The notes under the pieces: generated by a model
What the model was told of the DNA's origin: nothing
Seen by the model: only the letters and a program-made list of their open reading frames with translations
Database searches by the model: none
Translations under genes and position numbers: made by a program
Shown here: piece by piece, positions 1 through 7,335 of the stretch
Numbering within the stretch: the stretch's first letter is position 1
Layout of the letters: each line of letters begins with the position of its first letter
Assembly (NCBI GenBank): GCA_937919015.1
Contig: CALFPN010000042.1
Location: 1 to 16,096, forward strand
Direction: 5' to 3'
Length of the DNA: 16,096 bases
From: an uncultured Clostridia bacterium
GTDB lineage: Bacteria > Bacillota > Clostridia > Lachnospirales > Anaerotignaceae

Positions 1-380
1 CTCGATTCCGGTGTCATTTCAAATTTATCGCCATTAATATGCGACTTAAACTTCGCTCCCTCCTCAGTAATTTTTACATCCGGCAAGGAAAAAATCTGAA
101 ACCCGCCCGAATCAGTAAACATCGGCCCATGCCAACTCGAAAACTCAGCCACCCCACCAGCCTCTTCAATCAAATCCGACCCTGGCGCTAATATCAAATG
201 ATAGGTATTCGCGAGTATCGCTTGCGAGCCAAGCTCGCGCATTTCTTTCATTGTCAAAGCTTTCACCGTCGCCTTAGTCGCCGCACCGATAAAAGCTGGT
301 GTCTTGATATCACCATGCGGAGTGTGAATTACTCCAACTCTAGCCAGTCCATCACGTTTTATGATATCAAACTTTAACAT
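1..380 (-). CDS. tgt: tRNA-guanine (queuine) transglycosylase, 5' part only
   Basis: Swaps guanine-34 of GUN-anticodon tRNAs for the queuosine precursor preQ1, in the cytoplasm. I translated this partial frame by hand. It opens MLKFDIIKRDGL and contains HTPHGDIKTPAF, ILANTYHL and the strongly conserved MFTDSGGFQIFSL. The rest lies beyond base 1. The ATG (378-380) overlaps the queA stop codon region by 7 bases, which suggests translational coupling, and queA-tgt is a common gene pair. Two things are odd. The usual PVGT-x-x-TVK stretch reads GAATKATVK. Codon choice also differs from the neighbours: six of eight serines are TCG and about half the alanines are GCG. The family call is certain; the origin of this segment is not. 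Confidence 0.95.
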   Translation of the reverse strand, partial: MLKFDIIKRDGLARVGVIHTPHGDIKTPAFIGAATKATVKALTMKEMRELGSQAILANTYHLILAPGSDLIEEAGGVAEFSSWHGPMFTDSGGFQIFSLPDVKITEEGAKFKSHINGDKFEMTPES

Positions 381-1378
381 ATCAACATTGAATCTCCATA
401 GCTTAAAAAGTTGTATTTTTCATCAATCGCGTGCTCGTAAGCATTCTTTAAATTATCCCAACCCGCAAAAGCCGAAGCCAGCATCAACACCGTTGACTTC
501 GGCGCATGATAATTCGTAATCAAAGCATCTACTACTTTAAACTCAAACCCCGGATAGATAAATATATCATCTTCACCTGAAGTCTTACCGGTCTTGCCAA
601 AGTATTCCAGGGTTCTAGCAACAGTAGTACCCAGCGAAACAATCCTACCTTTATGATTCTGCAATGATTCCAATGTATCGTCCGGAATATTAAACCACTC
701 CGAGTGCATCTTGTGTTCTTCCACATTATCAACCGAAACAGGTCTGAATGTCCCAAGACCCACATGGAGAGTTACAAAGGCTATTTTAACGCCTTTCGCC
801 TTGATTCTTTCCATTAATTCTTCGGTAAAATGAAGTCCTGCCGTAGGGGCAGCGGCCGTGCCCTCATATTTGGCATAAACGGTCTGATAACGATTCTTAT
901 CCTGTAACTGGTGTGTAATATATGGAGGCAGAGGCATTTCCCCCAATTCGTCCAGAATGGCTTCAAAAACGCCTTCATATTCAAATCTGATAATGCGGTT
1001 GCCGCCTTCGATGACCTCCAGCACTTCCGCCACCAACTTGCCGCCGCCAAAGGAAATTTTATCCCCGGGACGGGCTTTTTTACCGGGACGCACCAGCACT
1101 TCCCATGTATCCATATCCCTTCTTACCAGAAGGAGGATCTCCATGGCTGCACCCGTGCCCACTCTTTCACCATATAATCTTGCGGGAAGCACCTTTGTGT
1201 TATTGATGACAAGGCAGTCCCCCGCTCTTAAATATTCCTTGATATCTCTGAAATGTCTGTGCTCTCTTTCGCCACTGTCTTTATGGACGACCATCAGACG
1301 GCTGGAAGCTCTGTCCTTGAGAGGTTCCTGAGCAATCAGTTCTTCCGGCAGATCAAAGTAAAAATCACTTGTTTTCAT
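374..1378 (-). CDS. queA: S-adenosylmethionine:tRNA ribosyltransferase-isomerase
   Basis: Transfers the ribosyl moiety of SAM to preQ1-modified tRNA to make epoxyqueuosine, the step after Tgt. At 334 aa it is near the usual family length. The family blocks are present in order: DLPEELIAQ near the N-terminus, NNTKVLPARL, EILLLVRR, GEMPLPPYI, AAAPTAGLHFTEEL, LHVGLGTFRPV, and a C-terminal block ending in YGDSML. The start follows an AGGGG ribosome binding site, and its ATG overlaps the stop of the upstream small gene as ATGA. The C-terminal third (NYHAPKST, AGWDNL) departs from the NFHLPKST-type sequence I would expect in Clostridia. Serine codons change from AGT/TCC/AGC in the first half to TCG/TCA in the second, so this gene may be mosaic. 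Confidence 0.95.
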   Translation of the reverse strand: MKTSDFYFDLPEELIAQEPLKDRASSRLMVVHKDSGEREHRHFRDIKEYLRAGDCLVINNTKVLPARLYGERVGTGAAMEILLLVRRDMDTWEVLVRPGKKARPGDKISFGGGKLVAEVLEVIEGGNRIIRFEYEGVFEAILDELGEMPLPPYITHQLQDKNRYQTVYAKYEGTAAAPTAGLHFTEELMERIKAKGVKIAFVTLHVGLGTFRPVSVDNVEEHKMHSEWFNIPDDTLESLQNHKGRIVSLGTTVARTLEYFGKTGKTSGEDDIFIYPGFEFKVVDALITNYHAPKSTVLMLASAFAGWDNLKNAYEHAIDEKYNFLSYGDSMLIC

Positions 1379-1650
1379 CTTGTACCCCTAAACATATAAT
1401 CTTCTGCATATTTTACACCAAAAATCTTCAGCATTTCCTTACGATACGTCACGGTTGCATCATCGGGCAGATAATCAAAGCCCTCAATATCAAAATCATG
1501 CAGCACATAATGCTCTTCCATATCCTGAGAATTGATGATGACCTCAGGGTCTGTTACCTTACGGAAAATGCTTACGATCTCACATTCAGGATCGGAAATA
1601 GCGCGCATGATCTGTAAAATTTCATCATCTTTCAGTTTCTTTACAAACAT
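1375..1650 (-). CDS. small acidic protein, paralogue of the next gene upstream
   Basis: I do not recognise this 91-aa protein. I chose the ATG at 1650 because GGGAGG lies 8 bases before it; a longer frame upstream has no such site. It begins MFVKKLKDDEILQIM and ends FGVKYAEDYMF. It is soluble-looking, with no signal peptide or membrane segment. The layout matches the 100-aa neighbour: MF-x-(K/E)KL, then a helix with DDE/TEEQ and M..ISD, an acidic middle, then R..M.K.FG..YA. The two are therefore probably a tandem duplication. It sits inside the spoIID-queA-tgt operon, and its TGA overlaps the queA ATG by 4 bases. Confidence 0.75.
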   Translation of the reverse strand: MFVKKLKDDEILQIMRAISDPECEIVSIFRKVTDPEVIINSQDMEEHYVLHDFDIEGFDYLPDDATVTYRKEMLKIFGVKYAEDYMFRGTR

Positions 1651-1664
1651 CTCTATTTCCTCCC

Positions 1665-1967
1665 TTAGTATTCCAATAAATATTTGATGGCATATGCATC
1701 GCCAAACCATTTGTACATCAAACTTCTGTAAACATAGTCAGAACCGGCACCGGCACGGTTTTTGCCTCGGATGTTATAATCATACAGCTGATAAGTTTCA
1801 ATATCTTCCTGAAACTTCGCTGTTACCTCTGGTACATTGGAAACGGCAACTGCATCCTCAAAGCTCTGATCGTAGGTACGGATCTTCAATATAGTCAGTT
1901 CGCCGTCATCGGAGATAACATTCATGACTTCTCTGATCTGTTCTTCTGTCAGCTTTTCAAAAAACAT
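1665..1967 (-). CDS. small protein, paralogue of the adjacent 91-aa gene
   Basis: A 100-aa protein of no family I can name. Its ATG follows GGAGG with an 8-base gap; that site overlaps the end of the gene upstream. The N-terminus MFFEKLTEEQIREVM..ISD and the C-terminus LMYKWFGDAYAIKYLLEY align with the same parts of the 91-aa protein downstream. Between them is a Tyr/Asp-rich stretch (ETYQLYDYNI). No signal peptide, Cys pair or nucleotide-binding motif is visible. Tight spacing on both sides supports co-transcription with the queuosine genes, but says nothing certain about function. Confidence 0.75.
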   Translation of the reverse strand: MFFEKLTEEQIREVMNVISDDGELTILKIRTYDQSFEDAVAVSNVPEVTAKFQEDIETYQLYDYNIRGKNRAGAGSDYVYRSLMYKWFGDAYAIKYLLEY

Positions 1968-1970
1968 TTC

Positions 1971-2231
1971 TCATACCTCCCTGTTCCAATCTCTTTCGAT
2001 GGCTTCCCAAAGTTCTTTTTTTCCAACACCACAAAGGGCCTCACGAACTGCTTCTGCTGTAGGGGCAATGGGACGGTTCATCCCGCCGCAGCGCAGCCCT
2101 TCATCCAGAAACAGCCAGAGTTCGCCTTCCTTTGGCTCTTCAAACAGACCTCTGTCAGAAAAAACCACCGTATTTCCTTTTTCATCCTGCCAGCCGGTTC
2201 TGGAAAGCAGGAATGTTCTAAACTCTTTCAT
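1971..2231 (-). CDS. small hypothetical protein between spoIID-like gene and paralogous pair
   Basis: An 86-aa protein beginning MKEFRTFLLSRTGWQDEKG. The ATG at 2231 is preferred over a TTG two codons earlier because GAGGA, which overlaps the end of the upstream gene, is correctly spaced from the ATG. The protein has a Trp/Glu-rich middle (GELWLFLDEG) and a helical C-terminus (KKELWEAIERDWNREV). It has no signal peptide. I do not recognise a family. Its stop codon sits within the ribosome binding region of the next gene, so translation of the set is probably coupled. Confidence 0.7.
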   Translation of the reverse strand: MKEFRTFLLSRTGWQDEKGNTVVFSDRGLFEEPKEGELWLFLDEGLRCGGMNRPIAPTAEAVREALCGVGKKELWEAIERDWNREV

Positions 2232-2233
2232 GC

Positions 2234-3835
2234 TCAATCCTCAATGGTGATCCCTGTATAATAATGCTTCAGGATCTCTTCATAGTCATAGCCCATCTGT
2301 GCCATGGCCTGGGCCCCCTTCTGGCTCAGCCCGACACCATGGCCAACACCAATACCCTCAAACAGGAATTTTCCATCTTTCACTGTACTGATATTGACAG
2401 AATATACTTCGTAATCACTGTTGCTTACAGAAACAGAAGGTTTGGACGTTTCTTTTCCTTCCACATCTACAGAAATATTCTTGCCGTTCAGATAAGAAAG
2501 TGCCCCGTCTGTTTTTGCAATGATCCCCTGTTTCGCTGCCGCCGCCAACAGACCGCCGCCTGTTACGGGTGTAGTTGTTTCTGCATTCGTCGCTTCCATG
2601 CCATACTGACCGATCTTTCCGCCCTTACCATTGATGGTGAACATTTTACCGGGCAAACTGCCGCAGGCACCGGAGAAATAAGTTCTCAATGTTTCTTTAT
2701 CCAATACCTTCGTACCTGCAGTACCAATGATCTGCATTTCCTGCACACGGCCGCCCGTAGACAGTTTTGTAATCACAATATCTTTTGCTTCGCCAATACC
2801 TGCATTTTTTGCTTCCAGCAGATCAGACAGTTCATCCAGCGTCAGTTCTCTTGTCCATGTATTATCACCATATTCTGCAATTTCAGGCACAGCCCGCAGA
2901 TAAGGCACTGCAGCATACCAGACATTTTCGCTGTTTTCCGTATAGCCGCCGGTAGAGGAAGAGAATACCGCTTCGATGGGGCTGCCGTTATAGCAAGCAA
3001 CTTCCCCTTCTGTAGCATCGATGGCCGCTGTTGTTGCGGATGCTTCATTACTGTAGCCTTTATATACCTGACAATTAGTACCATCACAAAGCTGGTAACC
3101 ACTGCCTGTATGTGCCCCTAATTTTGTCATAGCGTATGTTCTTGCTGCTACTGCCTGAGCCTTCAGGGCTTCTGTTTCGTAACTCTGAGGCATTTCAGAA
3201 GGAACAACGCCATAGAGATACTCTTCCAGACCGATGACATTTACTGCAGTCATCGTATTGCCTGTTACGGAAAAGGTCAGCATGCCACGGTATGGATTGC
3301 CATTCAGTTTGAAGGTATCCCCCACGTTGCCGCCCATCAATACTGTATCTTCATGCAAGAGCAGGTTCACTTCGCCGCCGGTCACGCTAAATCCTTCAAA
3401 AGATTTTTTGGACGCATTTTCTCCGGATGCCTCTTCTACTTCCGCACGGGAAGCACCTTTTACTGCAACCGTCCATTCCTGATCCCTCAGATAATGTGCA
3501 TAAGCATCATATCCCATATTGGTCAGAGATTTTGCCAAGTCAACGGCTTCATCCAGATCCATTTCGCTTTCGACCATTACATATTCGCCCACAGCAGGTT
3601 TTGCTGTAAACGTACCATTAGATGTAATCATGCCGCCTTCTTCAAATGCATCCTCCCAGACCATGCCTACATACAGATCCCATACACCGATGGTGGCAGA
3701 GGAAGCATTTTTACAGACAGATTCCAGACCTACACGAAGGAGTTCCGGTGTTTCATATGCCATTGCTTTCCCGGGGGCAGCTGCCAGCAGCAGACTGCAC
3801 GCAAACAGGGACGCAAGCTGTTTTTTCATTTTCAT
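2234..3835 (-). CDS. exported SpoIID/LytB-domain protein (amidase enhancer / lytic transglycosylase family)
   Basis: A 533-aa exported protein. The start (MKMKKQLASLF) follows GGAGGG at 8 bases; a longer frame upstream has no such signal. A signal peptide ends near AMA-YE. Residues about 60-140 contain a SPOR-like region (YVGMVWEDAFEEGG, AVDLAKSLTNMGYDAYAHY). The SpoIID core holds GLEEYLYGVVPSEMP, with the conserved Glu of SEMP at residue 214, the equivalent of the catalytic Glu of SpoIID lytic transglycosylases. It also has CDGTNCQVYKG, FSSSTGG and a C-terminal GVGHGVGLSQKGAQ. SpoIID trims denuded glycan strands during engulfment. This protein is longer than B. subtilis SpoIID (about 340 aa) and has a vegetative-looking promoter, so a general cell-wall role is possible. 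It leads the operon that ends in queA-tgt. Confidence 0.88.
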   Translation of the reverse strand: MKMKKQLASLFACSLLLAAAPGKAMAYETPELLRVGLESVCKNASSATIGVWDLYVGMVWEDAFEEGGMITSNGTFTAKPAVGEYVMVESEMDLDEAVDLAKSLTNMGYDAYAHYLRDQEWTVAVKGASRAEVEEASGENASKKSFEGFSVTGGEVNLLLHEDTVLMGGNVGDTFKLNGNPYRGMLTFSVTGNTMTAVNVIGLEEYLYGVVPSEMPQSYETEALKAQAVAARTYAMTKLGAHTGSGYQLCDGTNCQVYKGYSNEASATTAAIDATEGEVACYNGSPIEAVFSSSTGGYTENSENVWYAAVPYLRAVPEIAEYGDNTWTRELTLDELSDLLEAKNAGIGEAKDIVITKLSTGGRVQEMQIIGTAGTKVLDKETLRTYFSGACGSLPGKMFTINGKGGKIGQYGMEATNAETTTPVTGGGLLAAAAKQGIIAKTDGALSYLNGKNISVDVEGKETSKPSVSVSNSDYEVYSVNISTVKDGKFLFEGIGVGHGVGLSQKGAQAMAQMGYDYEEILKHYYTGITIED

Positions 3836-3898
3836 TCTTGATACCCTCCTGTTTTTTTGGAGATTGAAATATGCATACCTCGCATATCTTATCATTGA

Positions 3899-3928
3899 AT
3901 TATACCACAAAAGCATAGAAACCGACAA
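3899..3928 (-). promoter_or_regulatory. sigma-A-type promoter of the spoIID-queA-tgt operon
   Basis: On the minus strand TTGTCG (3923-3928) and TATAAT (3899-3904) are 18 bases apart. The -10 is extended (TGG before TATAAT). About 65 bases of leader separate it from the start codon. Confidence 0.65.
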
Positions 3929-3965
3929 TGAAATTTCCATTTTCTTTTCTGTTTCTTATTTTTAA

Positions 3966-3980
3966 AATTTCCCAAAAATT
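3966..3980. promoter_or_regulatory. candidate CodY box upstream of leu promoter
   Basis: AATTTCCCAAAAATT matches the palindromic CodY consensus AATTTTCWGAAAATT at 12 of 15 positions. It ends 3 bases before the -35 of the leucine promoter. CodY controls branched-chain amino acid genes in many Firmicutes. Three mismatches in AT-rich DNA can occur by chance. Confidence 0.4.
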
Positions 3981-3983
3981 GTA

Positions 3984-4012
3984 TTGACAAAAATACAATC
4001 CTGTGTTTAAAT
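3984..4012 (+). promoter_or_regulatory. promoter of the leucine operon
   Basis: TTGACA at 3984-3989, a 17-base spacer and TTAAAT at 4007-4012, with an extended -10 TG at 4004-4005. The start would be near 4019, just ahead of the T-box leader. Confidence 0.8.
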
Positions 4013-4019
4013 TGTTTTC

Positions 4020-4320
4020 ATTACGATACAAAAGATAAAACACTATGAAGAGGAATAGTAGAACATCCAAATGTTTTCAGAGAGCCTGCGGTCGGTGTGA
4101 GCAGGCAGCAAAGGATATTTGAACTGGCCTCTGAGTGGTTCGCTGAAAGATAAAAATGATAGTAGGTAGAACCGGCAGTCGACCGTTACCCTGACAGAAT
4201 ATCGGCATTTTTTGCCCGTATTGCATGAAGTGTATCCCCTTTTGGGGATGAATGAGAGTGGTACCGCGGAAGTTTACGACCTTTCGTCTCTTAATAACAG
4301 AGATGAAAGGTCTTTTTTTT
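4020..4320 (+). ncRNA. T-box riboswitch, leucine-type
   Basis: A tRNA-sensing leader that lets transcription into leuA continue when tRNA-Leu is uncharged. Visible parts are the stem I start with GAAGAGGAATAGTAG, a distal stem I region around 4081-4107, and a candidate specifier CTC (Leu) at 4129-4131 directly before TGAG. A stem II-like pairing follows around 4160-4195. ATCCCC-TTTT-GGGGAT (4234-4249) fits stem III. The T-box GAGTGGTACCGCGG (4255-4268) has TGGT to pair with the ACCA end of tRNA-Leu. The terminator follows. The class is certain. The specifier position is inferred by alignment with the proS leader in this same window, where CCT precedes the same TGAG. Confidence 0.93.
4278..4320 (+). 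terminator. T-box-controlled intrinsic terminator
   Basis: GACCTTTCGTCTCT pairs with AGAGATGAAAGGTC across a 7-base loop, nearly perfectly over 14 positions, followed by eight T. Its 5' arm would be freed when the upstream T-box sequence forms the antiterminator with bound tRNA. Confidence 0.9.
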
Positions 4321-4371
4321 ACAAAAGAGAACCCTCAAAAAGACAAATGACAAGCCAAGGAGGACAAACAA

Positions 4372-6030
4372 ATGATGAATTACAAAAAATACAGACCCTA
4401 TCCCCCCATGGATATGCCAAACAGAAAATGGCCAAACAACACGATCACAAAAGCACCAATCTGGTGCAGTGTAGATATGCGCGACGGCAATCAATCTCTG
4501 GAAATCCCCATGAATCTGCAGGAAAAACTGACTTTCTTCCAGTTTCTGGTTGAAACAGGCTTCAAGGAAATCGAAATCGGCTTCCCCGCAGCCAGTGATA
4601 CAGAATTTGAATTTGCAAGATGTCTAATCGAAAACAACCTGATCCCCGACGATGTCGTCGTTCAGGTGCTGACCCAGAGCAGACCCCATATCATCAAAAA
4701 AACATTTGAATCCTTAAAGGGTGCCAAAAAAGCCATCGTTCATCTGTATAATTCCACTTCCACCCTGCAAAGAGATGTGGTTTTCGGCAATTCTATGCAG
4801 GAAACCATCGATCTGGCAGTGGCGGGGGCAGAGTTGATATTGGAAGAAGCGACAAAAATGCCTGAAACAGAATTCTTCTTCGAATATTCTCCCGAAAGCT
4901 TTACAGGCACAGAAATGCCCTTTGCCGTTGAGATCTGCAATGCTGTTCTGGATGTATGGAAACCCACACCCAACCATAAAGCCATCATCAACCTGCCTTC
5001 TACCGTAGAAATGGCAACCCCCAACGTTTACGCAGACCAGATCGAATACTGCTGCGAAAACCTGAAATACAGAGACAGCATCCATGTCAGCCTGCATGCC
5101 CATAACGACCGGGGCACAGCGGTTGCGGCAACAGAACTGGCGATTCTGGCAGGAGCCGACCGTGTGGAAGGCACACTGTTTGGCAACGGCGAAAGAACAG
5201 GCAATACAGATATCATGAACGTGGCCATGAATATCTTTTCTCAGGGCATCGACCCTGAACTGGATTTCACACAGATCGACAAAGCTGTCGAAATTTATGA
5301 AACATCCACCAGAATGTCCATTTCCCCCAGACACCCCTATGCAGGCTCTCTGGTTTATACTGCCTTCTCCGGCTCTCATCAGGATGCCATCAGAAAAGGC
5401 ATGGAAGCCATGAAGAAACATCCCGACAGATGGGAAGTCCCTTATCTGCCTATCGACCCCATGGATGTTGGCAGAAACTACGACCCCATCGTCCGTATCA
5501 ACAGCCAGAGCGGCAAAGGCGGCGTAGCCTTTATTCTGGAACAGAATTATGGTCTGTTCCTGCCCAAAGCATTCCAACAGGATTTCAGTACAATTACAAC
5601 AAGCATGAGCGACAAGCGTCATAAAGATCTGACACCTGCGGATATTTACGAAGCCTTCGTAGAGCATTATGTAGATGGCAGAGCACCTCTGGAACTGGTA
5701 AGCTATAAAGAAATCGTCCGCACCAACCATGAAGATGTTGCCATCGAAGCAAAATGCAACTTCAAAGGCGAACCTATCACCATTACCGGCGAAGGCAACG
5801 GTATCATTTCTGCTCTGTGCCGCGCCATCGAAGAAAAATTCAATATCTCTATGGAAGTTGTGGATTACCGTGAACATTCCATGTCCCACGGCACAAAATC
5901 CAGAGCAATCTCCTATATCCAGATTGCTGACAGCAACGGCGGCATGTATTTCGGCGCAGGCACATCCAGCAACATCACAAAATCCGGTCTGCGCGCCGTC
6001 ATCAGCACAACCAACAAGATCATCGCATAA
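4372..6030 (+). CDS. leuA: 2-isopropylmalate synthase (long, LeuA2-type)
   Basis: Condenses acetyl-CoA with 2-ketoisovalerate, the first committed step of leucine synthesis. At 552 aa it is of the longer class seen in yeast and Actinobacteria rather than the roughly 510-aa B. subtilis form; the catalytic motif reads VDMRDGNQSL instead of DTTLRDGEQS. Visible metal ligands are Asp38 in RDGNQ and His242/His244 in HAHND. The TIM-barrel domain fills roughly residues 25-310, followed by a linker. The C-terminal LeuA dimer/regulatory domain (from about residue 430) normally carries leucine feedback. The first ATG is chosen: AAGGAGG lies 8 bases before it. It heads leuA-leuC-leuD-leuB, behind a leucine T-box. 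Confidence 0.96.
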   Translation: MMNYKKYRPYPPMDMPNRKWPNNTITKAPIWCSVDMRDGNQSLEIPMNLQEKLTFFQFLVETGFKEIEIGFPAASDTEFEFARCLIENNLIPDDVVVQVLTQSRPHIIKKTFESLKGAKKAIVHLYNSTSTLQRDVVFGNSMQETIDLAVAGAELILEEATKMPETEFFFEYSPESFTGTEMPFAVEICNAVLDVWKPTPNHKAIINLPSTVEMATPNVYADQIEYCCENLKYRDSIHVSLHAHNDRGTAVAATELAILAGADRVEGTLFGNGERTGNTDIMNVAMNIFSQGIDPELDFTQIDKAVEIYETSTRMSISPRHPYAGSLVYTAFSGSHQDAIRKGMEAMKKHPDRWEVPYLPIDPMDVGRNYDPIVRINSQSGKGGVAFILEQNYGLFLPKAFQQDFSTITTSMSDKRHKDLTPADIYEAFVEHYVDGRAPLELVSYKEIVRTNHEDVAIEAKCNFKGEPITITGEGNGIISALCRAIEEKFNISMEVVDYREHSMSHGTKSRAISYIQIADSNGGMYFGAGTSSNITKSGLRAVISTTNKIIA

Positions 6031-6048
6031 ATAAGGGGGAAAATCACC

Positions 6049-7335
6049 ATGGGAATGACAATGACACAAAAAATCCTTGCGGCCCACGCAGGGATGGAAA
6101 GCGTAAAAGCAGGACAGCTGATTCAGGCAAAACTGGACGTTGTCATGGGCAACGACATCACCACAGCCGTTGCTCTGAAGGAATTTAAGAAAACAGGCGC
6201 GAAGGAAGTTTTTGATAAGGAAAAGGTGGTCATCGTTCTGGATCACTTCACTCCCAACAAAGACATCAAAGCAGCAGAACAGTGCAAAGCCTGCCGCACC
6301 TTCGCTTATGATATGGAAGTAAAGAACTTTTTTGACGTAGGTCAGATGGGCATTGAACATGCCCTTCTGCCGGAAAAAGGCATCGTTGTGCCCGGACAGG
6401 TCATCATCGGTGCCGATTCCCATACCTGTACTTACGGGGCATTGGGTGCCTTCTCCACAGGGATCGGCAGCACAGACATGGCCATCGGTATGGCCACCGG
6501 CGAAGCATGGTTCAAAGTACCCAGTGCCATCAAATTCGTGCTGACAGGCAAACCTGCAAAATGGGTCAGCGGGAAAGATATCATCCTGCATATCATCGGT
6601 ATGATCGGCGTAGATGGTGCCCTGTACCGCAGTATGGAATTTGTCGGTGACGGTATCCAATATCTGACTATGGATGACCGTTTCTCCATGGCGAATATGG
6701 CCATCGAAGCCGGCGCAAAGAACGGCATCTTTCCCGTTGATGAAAAAACAATGGCATATGTAAAGGAACATTCTGCAAAAGAACCTATTGTATATGAAGC
6801 AGACGCAGATGCGGAATATGATGAAGTTTATACCATCGATCTGAGCGCATTAAGACCCACAGTTGCCTTCCCGCATCTGCCCGAAAACACAAAAACCATC
6901 GATGAAGCAGGAGAAGTTGTCATCGATCAGGTGGTGATCGGTTCCTGCACCAACGGCAGACTGAACGACATGAAAATCGCAGCGGATATGTTAAGAGGCA
7001 AACAGGTACATCCCAAGGTTCGTACCATCGTCATCCCCGCCACACAGCAGATTTATCTGGACTGTATCCGACTGGGCTATGCGGAAGACATCGTAAAAGC
7101 CGGTGCCATCTTCAGCACCCCTACCTGCGGCCCCTGTCTGGGTGGCCACATGGGTATTCTGGCAGCAGGCGAACGTTGTGTTTCTACAACAAACAGAAAC
7201 TTTGTCGGCAGAATGGGTCATACGGAAAGTGAAGTATATCTGGCAAGCCCCGCTGTTGCAGCGGCTTCCGCTATTGCAGGGCGCATCGCAGACCCCGAAG
7301 AAATCGCAGGAGGGATGAAAAAATGGAAACAGTAA
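6049..7335 (+). CDS. leuC: 3-isopropylmalate dehydratase, large subunit (archaeal/HACN-like type)
   Basis: Large subunit of isopropylmalate isomerase, a [4Fe-4S] aconitase-family enzyme that works with LeuD. It has 428 aa, typical of the shorter archaeal-like LeuC class and below the roughly 465 aa of the E. coli type. The cluster cysteines are Cys300 in GSCTNGR and Cys360/Cys363 in TPTCGPCLGG. The DHFTPNKD and GADSHTCTYGALG blocks are also present. AAGGGGG stands before the ATG, 18 bases after leuA. The last four codons overlap the start of leuD (13 bases), consistent with coupled synthesis of a heterodimer. Confidence 0.96.
   Translation: MGMTMTQKILAAHAGMESVKAGQLIQAKLDVVMGNDITTAVALKEFKKTGAKEVFDKEKVVIVLDHFTPNKDIKAAEQCKACRTFAYDMEVKNFFDVGQMGIEHALLPEKGIVVPGQVIIGADSHTCTYGALGAFSTGIGSTDMAIGMATGEAWFKVPSAIKFVLTGKPAKWVSGKDIILHIIGMIGVDGALYRSMEFVGDGIQYLTMDDRFSMANMAIEAGAKNGIFPVDEKTMAYVKEHSAKEPIVYEADADAEYDEVYTIDLSALRPTVAFPHLPENTKTIDEAGEVVIDQVVIGSCTNGRLNDMKIAADMLRGKQVHPKVRTIVIPATQQIYLDCIRLGYAEDIVKAGAIFSTPTCGPCLGGHMGILAAGERCVSTTNRNFVGRMGHTESEVYLASPAVAAASAIAGRIADPEEIAGGMKKWKQ

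Noticed and set aside
3862..3900. Possible sigma-E-like sporulation promoter for the SpoIID-domain gene
   Set aside because: A loose GCATATTT resembles a -10 but no properly spaced -35 is clear, while a good extended -10 vegetative promoter lies just upstream.
4212..4553. A 113-codon frame across the leucine T-box
   Set aside because: It runs through the riboswitch terminator and the leuA start in another frame and has no ribosome binding site.
4714..6771. A 685-codon open frame on the minus strand across leuA and leuC
   Set aside because: It is antisense to two unmistakable enzymes, is Cys/His/Phe-rich in the way of a codon-bias shadow, and has no ribosome binding site or recognisable domain.
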